A DNA stretch of 64,000 nucleotides. Source: CAYMEK01 sp964389305 (GTDB lineage: Bacteria; Spirochaetota; Spirochaetia; SZUA-6; DRHE01). Positions 58,714-64,000 of this stretch are shown one piece after another. The position numbers and the translations under genes were made by a program. Where the stretch lies: the NCBI GenBank assembly GCA_964389305.1, contig CAYMEK010000007.1, forward strand, positions 1 to 64,000. Direction: 5' to 3'. Position 1 is the first letter of the stretch; the number at the start of each line of letters is the position of its first letter. The notes below the pieces were generated by a model. That model saw only the letters and a list, made by a program, of their open reading frames with translations. It ran no database searches and was not told the DNA's origin.

Positions 58714-59724
58714 ATGTCTGAACGTGACGTGACACCTGGACGAATGCCCAAGCGGCTGACACCGAAAGCGGTCGTCATCGTGGTCGTGGTGATACTGCTC
58801 CTGATCACGGCATTCTCCAGTTTCTTCGTAGTTGATCAGAAGGAGCAGGCCGTGGTGCTGCTGTTCGGCCGCCTCAACAGGATGGCCGAGCCGGGTCTGC
58901 ACTTCAAGCTTCCCTACGGGATCGAGAAAAATTACAACGTGCCCACCCAGGTCGTGCTCAAAGACGAGTTCGGCTTCCGCAGCGAGCGTCCCGGGATCAC
59001 CACCATCCGCTCTGCCCAGGATTTTCCCGGGGAGTCGATCATGCTCACCGGGGACCTGAACATCGTGGACGTGGAGTGGATCATCCAGTACCGGATCGTG
59101 AACGCTTACAACTGGCTGTTCAAGGTCCAGGAGAAGGAGAAGACCATCCGGGACATCAGCCAGTCGATTATCAACCAGCTCGTCGGCGACCGGGCCATCT
59201 TCGACGTCATAGGAGCCGAGCGGGCCAACATCGAGAACCAGGGCCAGGAGCAGATGAACCAACTGTTCGACAAGTACGAGCTGGGCATCCGGATCACCAC
59301 CGTGAAGCTGCAGAACATCGTGCCCCCGGCCGGGCCGGTACAGCAGGCCTTCGAAGACGTGAACAAGGCCATCCAGGACCGCAGCCGCCTGATCAACGAA
59401 GGCCAGGAGGCCTACAACCAGGCCATCCCCAAGGCCAAGGGCGAGGCGGAACAGCTCATCCAGGAAGCCGAAGGGTACCGCATTCAGCGGGTCAACAACG
59501 CCGAGGGGGACGTGGCCCGGTTCGCCAGGGTCTTGAGCGAATACAACCGCAACCCCGGCGTCACCCGCACGCGTCTGTACTACGAGATGTTCGAGGACGT
59601 GTTCGCCGACGCAGAGAACGTGGACCTGATCGACCGGTCGCTGCGCAACTTCATCCCCTTCAAGTCGCTCGGCGGAGAGGCGGCCAGCCCGGGAGGAGCC
59701 ACCGGTACGGGAGGTGCCCAATGA
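58714..59724 (+). CDS. hflK: HflK-like SPFH/band 7 membrane protein
   Basis: A 336-residue protein with a single N-terminal membrane helix (AVVIVVVVILLLITAFSSFFVV, in part, about 19-40) followed by the SPFH domain (DQKEQAVVLLFGRLNRMAEPGLHFKLPYGIE in parts). HflK-typical elements are IVDVEWIIQYRI near 112, DISQSIINQLVGDR near 145 and VKLQNIVPPAGPVQQAFEDVNKA near 195. HflK and HflC form the cage that regulates the FtsH protease. AAGGAGG precedes the ATG; the stop overlaps the hflC start by 4 nt. The Gly-rich N-terminal region of enterobacterial HflK is missing, as is common outside that group. Confidence 0.93.
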   Translation: MSERDVTPGRMPKRLTPKAVVIVVVVILLLITAFSSFFVVDQKEQAVVLLFGRLNRMAEPGLHFKLPYGIEKNYNVPTQVVLKDEFGFRSERPGITTIRSAQDFPGESIMLTGDLNIVDVEWIIQYRIVNAYNWLFKVQEKEKTIRDISQSIINQLVGDRAIFDVIGAERANIENQGQEQMNQLFDKYELGIRITTVKLQNIVPPAGPVQQAFEDVNKAIQDRSRLINEGQEAYNQAIPKAKGEAEQLIQEAEGYRIQRVNNAEGDVARFARVLSEYNRNPGVTRTRLYYEMFEDVFADAENVDLIDRSLRNFIPFKSLGGEAASPGGATGTGGAQ

Positions 59725-60704
59725 AAAAGACCATCACGGTATTAGTCGTCATCGCGGTCATTTTCATCCTCTTCCTGATCACCGGGCCGTTCTACACCAT
59801 CGAGGAGGGAGAGCAGGCCGTGGTAATCCGCTTCGGCCGCATCATCGCCGTGGAACGGGACGCCGGTCTGAAGATCAAGGTGCCCTTCGTGGACAACGTG
59901 CACGTGTTTCCCAAGAAGATCCTGGCCTGGGACGGAGAATCCCAGAGGATACCCACCCAGGAGAACCAGTTCATCTGGGTCGACACCACCGCGCGCTGGA
60001 AGATCACCGATCCCAAGCTCTTCTACGAGTCCGTGGGTAACATTACAGCCGCCCAATCCCGCCTGGACGACGTGATCGACTCGGCGGTGCGCAAGATCAT
60101 TTCCCGCAACTCCCTGGTAGAGGCGGTACGCAACTCCAACCTGATCAACCAGATCGAACGCCCGAGCGTGTACCAGGCGGGAACGGAGATCGAGGGCGAG
60201 GAGGCGCAGGCCCTGGGAATCGATACATCCATCGTCTACGAAGAGATCAAGAAGGGCCGGGCAGAGCTCTCCGAAGAGATGTTCCAGGAGTCCAGCAGCA
60301 TAACGCCGCAGTACGGAATCCAGTTGATCGACATCATCATCCGCCAGATCAAGTACTCCGACGAGCTGACCGAGAGCGTGTACCGGCGCATGATCGCCGA
60401 GCGCAACCAGATCGCCCAGGCCTTCCGCTCCGACGGAGAAGGTAAGAAGGCGGCGATCCTTGGCGAAATGGAGCGGGAGCTGCGCTCGATCAGATCGACC
60501 GCCTACAGGCAGTCGGAACAGATCAAGGGCGAGGCGGACGCCAGGGCGGCGGCGATCTACGCCAATGTCTACAACCGCAACCCGGATTTCTACGAGTTCT
60601 GGAAAGCGATCGAGTCCTACCGGAAGCTGCTGCCCAAGTTTCGCAAGACCCTGACCACCGATCCGGAGTACTTCAAGTATCTCTACGATCAGCGGGGCCG
60701 CTAG
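59721..60704 (+). CDS. hflC: HflC-like SPFH/band 7 membrane protein
   Basis: A 327-residue protein with an N-terminal membrane helix (TVLVVIAVIFILFLITGPF) and an SPFH domain (EEGEQAVVIRFGRII near 29). The DARWKI-type strand (DTTARWKITDPKLFY near 90), LDDVIDSAVRKIISRN near 115 and the coiled coil ending GEADARAAAIYANVYNRNPDFYEFW near 285 are HflC hallmarks. I start it at the ATG inside the ATGA overlap with hflK; a longer open frame begins at 59076 but is a shadow of hflK. A rho-independent terminator follows at 60766. Confidence 0.94.
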   Translation: MKKTITVLVVIAVIFILFLITGPFYTIEEGEQAVVIRFGRIIAVERDAGLKIKVPFVDNVHVFPKKILAWDGESQRIPTQENQFIWVDTTARWKITDPKLFYESVGNITAAQSRLDDVIDSAVRKIISRNSLVEAVRNSNLINQIERPSVYQAGTEIEGEEAQALGIDTSIVYEEIKKGRAELSEEMFQESSSITPQYGIQLIDIIIRQIKYSDELTESVYRRMIAERNQIAQAFRSDGEGKKAAILGEMERELRSIRSTAYRQSEQIKGEADARAAAIYANVYNRNPDFYEFWKAIESYRKLLPKFRKTLTTDPEYFKYLYDQRGR

Positions 60705-60765
60705 GCTGCGCCCGGAATCCGGATCTCTGGTGCCGAATCGAATGCAGTCCGAACGGCAACGGCGG

Positions 60766-60800
60766 AAAGGCCCGCGCAAGCGGGTCTTTCTGTTTTCCCC
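60766..60800 (+). terminator. Rho-independent terminator after hflC
   Basis: AAAGGCCCGC-GCAA-GCGGGTCTTT forms a 10-bp stem (one G-U pair) closed by a GNRA-type tetraloop and followed by CTGTTTTCCCC. It ends the hflKC transcript ahead of galM. Confidence 0.8.
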
Positions 60801-60828
60801 TTGAGCCGGACAGAGAAGGAGGGCGACC

Positions 60829-61869
60829 ATGGAGCTGCGACGTGAACCGTACGGGACCACGCCGGAGGGTGGGGAAGTCGAGCGGTTTACCTTGATCAAC
60901 GCCAACGGGTTGGAGGTTTCGGTGATCACCTACGGCTGCATCCTCACCTCCCTCCGCCTGCCGGACCGGGAGGGACGGCCGGGAGAGATCACCCTGGGCT
61001 TCGACAGCCTGGAGCGGTATCTACAAGGCCATCCCTACTTCGGGGCGCTGGTGGGACGGTTCGCCAACCGGATCGCCGGGGGTCGCTTCGAGCTGGACGG
61101 CCGACATTACTCGCTGGCCTGCAACGAGAACGGAAAGCACCATCTCCATGGAGGCCGCTCGGGCTTCGACAAGAAAATCTGGTCGGCCGAGGAGATTCGC
61201 GAGGGGCGCAGGATGGGAGTGCGGTTTCACCGCGCCAGTCCCGACGGGGAGGAAGGGTACCCCGGGACGCTGGAGGTCAGCGCCGCCTGTACGCTGAACG
61301 ACGAAAACGAGCTGGGCTTCGAATACCGGGCGGAGGCCGACCGCCCCACCCCGGTCAACCTGACCAACCACGCCTACTGGAACCTGGCCGGCGCCGCAGC
61401 CGGCGAGGTCTATGATCACCTGCTCACCCTTCACTGCTCCCGCTACCTGGCCGTAGACGAGGAGTTGATCCCGACCGGAGAGATCCTGTCCGTAGAGGGG
61501 ACCGCCCTGGATTTCCGGCGGGCCAAGCCCCTGGGCCGCGATATCGGCCGCACCTCCATAGGCTACGATAACTGCTTGCTGATCGACAGGCAGGAGGGCG
61601 CCCTGGCCCCGGCTGCCCGGCTCTATGATCCTTCGACCGGTAGAGGCATGGAGATATCCACCACCAAGCCGGCGATCCAGCTCTATACGGGCAACTACCT
61701 GGACGGGATTCCCGGGGCGGGAGGCGCGGTTTTCCGGCGGCACGAGGCCGTCTGCCTGGAAACGGAGCTTTACCCCGACGCGGTGAACCACCCCGGCTTC
61801 CCCACGGCGATCCTGCGGCCCGGAGAGGTGTACCATCACGTGACCCGGCAGCGCTTCTTTGTGGAATGA
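60829..61869 (+). CDS. galM: Aldose 1-epimerase (mutarotase)
   Basis: A 346-residue protein that interconverts alpha and beta anomers of aldoses. Family markers: GRFANRIAGGRFELDG near 65-80, NHAYWNLAG near 182 with the catalytic His, and CLETELYPDAVNHPGFPTAIL near 307 with the catalytic base Glu. GAAGGAGGG precedes the ATG. No signal peptide, so it acts in the cytoplasm and may serve the beta-glucose-1-phosphate and sugar-import routes in this region. Its TGA stop is also the beginning of an 18-bp tandem repeat. Confidence 0.93.
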   Translation: MELRREPYGTTPEGGEVERFTLINANGLEVSVITYGCILTSLRLPDREGRPGEITLGFDSLERYLQGHPYFGALVGRFANRIAGGRFELDGRHYSLACNENGKHHLHGGRSGFDKKIWSAEEIREGRRMGVRFHRASPDGEEGYPGTLEVSAACTLNDENELGFEYRAEADRPTPVNLTNHAYWNLAGAAAGEVYDHLLTLHCSRYLAVDEELIPTGEILSVEGTALDFRRAKPLGRDIGRTSIGYDNCLLIDRQEGALAPAARLYDPSTGRGMEISTTKPAIQLYTGNYLDGIPGAGGAVFRRHEAVCLETELYPDAVNHPGFPTAILRPGEVYHHVTRQRFFVE

Positions 61870-61976
61870 GTGCCTGGGCTCCGGTGGGTGCCTGCACTCT
61901 GGTGAGTGCCTGCACTCTGGTGGGTGCCTGCACTCCGGTGAGTGCCTGCACTCCGGTGAGTGCCTGGGCTCTGGTG
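61869..61976. repeat. Six tandem 18-bp repeats immediately after galM
   Basis: Six consecutive 18-nt units, each (A/G)GTGCCTGNRCTCYGGTG, run without spacers from 61869 to 61976. Units differ at a few fixed positions (first base, CAC/GGC, C/T). The first base is the last base of the galM stop codon. Read on the minus strand the array would encode a His/Pro/Glu/Cys/Arg repeat, but no supported gene covers it. Confidence 0.95.
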
Positions 61977-61994
61977 AGCCCGGCAGCTGACTTT

Positions 61995-62378
61995 TTATCT
62001 GCCCGCTTGGCGCCTGATCTCGGCCTGGATGCTGGAGCCTAAGGACTTCAGCCCCTCCACGCCGCCGCTGAACCTTCCCAGCGGCAGTACGGGCGAGGCG
62101 GCCCGGGGACGCTCGTCGCTGCTGGCCGGCGTGGGCCCGAAGAAAAAACATAGGGCGCGGCCTGCGGGCCAGAAGGCGATTTCGCCCACCTTCATCAGCT
62201 CCCGGGCGCTCGAATCGAGCTTCATGTCCAGACCGCAGCTCCCGTAGTATTCCTCCCCCCAACGGGACATGCGCAGCTCCAACGGTAGTAGTTGCAGCAG
62301 CTCGGCGGCGGCGGGCGAATCGTTCAACTCGGCAGGAAACATCTGTCCCTGGATTGCGATCGTTATTGCTGTACCCAT
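61995..62378 (-). CDS. Cyclophilin-like fold protein
   Basis: A 127-residue protein starting MGTAITIAIQGQMFPAELND (a second ATG lies 4 codons upstream at 62390). AAAELLQLLPLELRMSRWGEEYYGSCG and GEIAFWPAGRALCFFFGPTPAS are the central and C-terminal signatures of small bacterial cyclophilin-like (TM1367-type) proteins. Function is unknown in most bacteria; peptidyl-prolyl isomerase activity is not implied. It has the same order of elements as the DUF3830 protein at 8122-8568. The tandem repeat begins 18 bp after its stop. Confidence 0.78.
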   Translation of the reverse strand: MGTAITIAIQGQMFPAELNDSPAAAELLQLLPLELRMSRWGEEYYGSCGLDMKLDSSARELMKVGEIAFWPAGRALCFFFGPTPASSDERPRAASPVLPLGRFSGGVEGLKSLGSSIQAEIRRQAGR

Positions 62379-62448
62379 GGCACTATCCATAATAATGGAC
62401 TCTCAGGATTTCTCAAAGCCTCCGGCGGCCTTGAGCCTCCCGGCCGGA

Positions 62449-64000
62449 TCAGCCATGGAAGCGGGCCCGCGCCAGAGCCTCCACCTCGCCGAGTCCCGCA
62501 GATAGGATGGGAAAGCGAGCCGGAACGCGCCCGACCACAGCCCTGAGCTCGGCTGCGGTCCGTTCGAACTGCTCTCTGTACTTGCGGTGGGCGAATTTGC
62601 GCAACAGCCAGAGGACCCGCCGCTCGAGCCCGGTGCGCGCCCCGGCGCTCAGGGTCGCGGCCGGGTCAGCCTCGGCGCCGGAAGCTACTTTCCCCGCGCC
62701 TGACTCGCAGGCGTCGCCCCTCTTCCCGGCGGCAGGGGCCTGGCCGGTAGGACTCGCCCGGCCATCGATCCCCAGAATCCCGAGCAGGACCACAATCTCC
62801 TCCTGCCTGTCCCGGCATTCGCAGGCGGCCAGCCCCTCCGCCGCCTTCCGCAGCTGCTCGCCGGTAGCCGCCTGCAGCAGGCCGTCGGAGGACAGCAGCA
62901 GGGGCGCTTCGGCGGCGAAGCGGTACAGGTACGGCATGGGCAGATGATGAACACGCTCGCCCAGCATGAGCGGCAGGGAAGCCGTGACGGAAGGCTCCAA
63001 GGAAAAATTACGACGGATGCTGGCCGGATTGAAGGAGCGCTTCAGCATCATCATAAGCCGGTTGCCCAGAACCGCCCGCTCGATGCGGGCGCGATCTGCC
63101 CGGGAAGCTCGCCTGGATCGATCCAGAACCAGCACGATCTCCAGGTTGTGCACCTGCCTGGCGATGCTCTGCCTGCCCCCCCTGTATTTCACGTACTCGT
63201 TGCTGAACAGCTCTACCCGGCCCTGGGAGGCGAGCAGGTCCACCAGCTCTTCGAAGGGAATGATCCCTTCGGTGTTATAGCTCAAGACCACGTGGCGGGC
63301 GTCGATCGCCTCCAGAAGCCGGCGGAAGGCGCTGGAAGCAGAATGTCTGTAGCAGTAAGCCGAACGGGTATCGACCCAATCCCTTCGTATGCCCGCCTTG
63401 TGCCTGAGCCGTCCGTCCGGGCCAAGGGCGCCATCCACGGCGGGTTTGTCCCAGAGGACGATGCTGTTGAGCAGATGATAGTTCGAACCGTACTGGTGCT
63501 GGTTATACGGCGGGTCGAGGTAGCAGATCTCCGCCGGCCGGGAGCGTACGAAATCCGCCGCGTCCAAACGGTATACCTCCGCTTCCAGGGCGGCGTCGAT
63601 CAGAACGGGCACCTCGAGGCGTATCGGGGCCAAAATGCGGCCGAGCGCATCCCGGTTGTGCCCGCCGAAGCCCTTGTGGCAGGCCTTGAACACCCCTGAG
63701 GTGTTGGTGTGAGTGGCGCTCTGATACAGCAGGGAGGCGAGCAGCAGCAGCTTCTCCTTTCTCCCCAGCCCATGCCACCGCCGCTCGCCTCGGTCCGGCT
63801 CGCCGGCAGGACTGGCGCTGCGGGGCTCGGGGTACAGCTCCTCGATCCGGGAACGGACGGCGTCGATGCGCAGCGCGTTCTCCCGGGTGTAGAACAGCCG
63901 TTCGCAGCGGTAGTCCGCCTTTTTCGTGCTGGCCGGTGCATAGTAACGGGCGATGTACTGCAGACGGTCGGGTGGATCGGGGAGGCGGTTCAGCTCTTCG
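62449..64000 (-). CDS. Adenine-specific DNA methyltransferase, 5' end cut by window edge
   Basis: The minus-strand frame is open from 64000, so the start lies outside. The first visible residues read ELNRLPDPPDRLQYIARYY, then DYRCERLFYTRENALRIDAVR and THTNTSGVFKACHKGFGG, features of Dam-type N6-adenine methyltransferases. The catalytic DPPY motif (YLDPPYNQHQYGSNYH) lies near 63500-63520. Motif I must be upstream of the edge. After the catalytic domain there are about 270 further residues with an Ala/Gly-rich low-complexity stretch (SPTGQAPAAGKRGDACESG and on), possibly a target-recognition or accessory domain. No restriction endonuclease gene is visible here. An internal GTG at 63693 is not the start. 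Confidence 0.87.
   Translation of the reverse strand, partial: EELNRLPDPPDRLQYIARYYAPASTKKADYRCERLFYTRENALRIDAVRSRIEELYPEPRSASPAGEPDRGERRWHGLGRKEKLLLLASLLYQSATHTNTSGVFKACHKGFGGHNRDALGRILAPIRLEVPVLIDAALEAEVYRLDAADFVRSRPAEICYLDPPYNQHQYGSNYHLLNSIVLWDKPAVDGALGPDGRLRHKAGIRRDWVDTRSAYCYRHSASSAFRRLLEAIDARHVVLSYNTEGIIPFEELVDLLASQGRVELFSNEYVKYRGGRQSIARQVHNLEIVLVLDRSRRASRADRARIERAVLGNRLMMMLKRSFNPASIRRNFSLEPSVTASLPLMLGERVHHLPMPYLYRFAAEAPLLLSSDGLLQAATGEQLRKAAEGLAACECRDRQEEIVVLLGILGIDGRASPTGQAPAAGKRGDACESGAGKVASGAEADPAATLSAGARTGLERRVLWLLRKFAHRKYREQFERTAAELRAVVGRVPARFPILSAGLGEVEALARARFHG

Noticed and set aside
57241..59721. 826-codon frame that would add 420 residues to the N terminus of the UroD-family protein
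   Set aside because: The added part is the antisense of hflK; the family's start MTSRERVLAAVNHRRPDR is at 58455.
59076..60704. 542-codon frame extending hflC upstream
   Set aside because: The extension is an out-of-frame reading of hflK; HflC starts in the ATGA overlap at 59721.
61869..61976. CRISPR array
   Set aside because: Units are 18 bp with no unique spacers and no cas gene nearby; it is a simple tandem repeat.

Overview
The window is 64 kb of compact, GC-rich bacterial DNA with about 50 protein genes. I see no rRNA, tRNA, CRISPR array, insertion sequence or phage gene. Three solute-binding proteins have signal peptides ending in Gly/Asn/Glu-rich motifs (FSGGKQEE, FAEGTPEGE, ANGQVE), which are typical of Spirochaetota. 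Tungsten aldehyde:ferredoxin oxidoreductase, several ferredoxin-type proteins, Nuo/Hyd-like subunits and a sigma-54 regulator point to an anaerobic, saccharolytic and amino-acid-using spirochaete. This assignment is an inference; no marker phylogeny is possible here.

Layout. (1) 1-6984, plus strand: treZ (cut by the window edge), a GH57/DUF3536 glycoside hydrolase and treY, joined by 4-nt overlaps, for trehalose from alpha-glucan. (2) 6999-25539, minus strand: a gene train of about 18.5 kb. Its promoter-proximal part (25539 to 18210) encodes five redox subunits of a D-amino-acid (probably D-hydroxyproline) dehydrogenase, an aldehyde:ferredoxin oxidoreductase, a proline racemase/4-hydroxyproline epimerase and a DapA-family deaminase or lyase. 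The distal part (18073 to 6999) encodes a complete Dpp/Opp-type ABC importer, hydantoinase A and B, a DUF3830 protein and an M24 peptidase. A divergent PAS-AraC regulator (25837-26628) is the likely controller. (3) 26708-33349: a 2-hydroxyacid dehydrogenase, then a HAD phosphatase, a beta-phosphoglucomutase/GH65 phosphorylase fusion and a DUF128 (NrpR-like) winged-helix regulator. (4) 33573-38314: NuoE-, NuoF- and NuoG-like subunits followed by a stand-alone FMN glutamate-synthase-like protein, with a promoter and a perfect 16-bp palindrome in front. (5) 38547-44233: an NCS1 nucleobase permease and an Asp/Glu/hydantoin racemase on the plus strand, facing a DUF917 - HyuA-like - nitroreductase - DUF6092-like operon. 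(6) 44424-49534, minus: metG, a transglutaminase-like protein and a FemAB-family transferase. (7) 49698-58455, minus: a UroD-family protein, sensor kinase and sigma-54 response regulator, then a sugar ABC transporter with two binding proteins behind a recognisable sigma-54 promoter. (8) 58714-64000: hflKC, galM, an 18-bp tandem repeat, a cyclophilin-like protein and an adenine-specific DNA methyltransferase cut by the window edge.

The two most interesting systems are the hydroxyproline-type operon, which carries a tungsten aldehyde:ferredoxin oxidoreductase where an NAD-linked semialdehyde dehydrogenase would be expected, and the Nuo-like electron-input module joined to an FMN glutamate-synthase-like protein without a glutaminase. 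The two-component/sigma-54 sugar transporter locus has promoter, candidate enhancer sites and cognate regulator side by side. Functions are read from conserved motifs and gene order; no database search was run.
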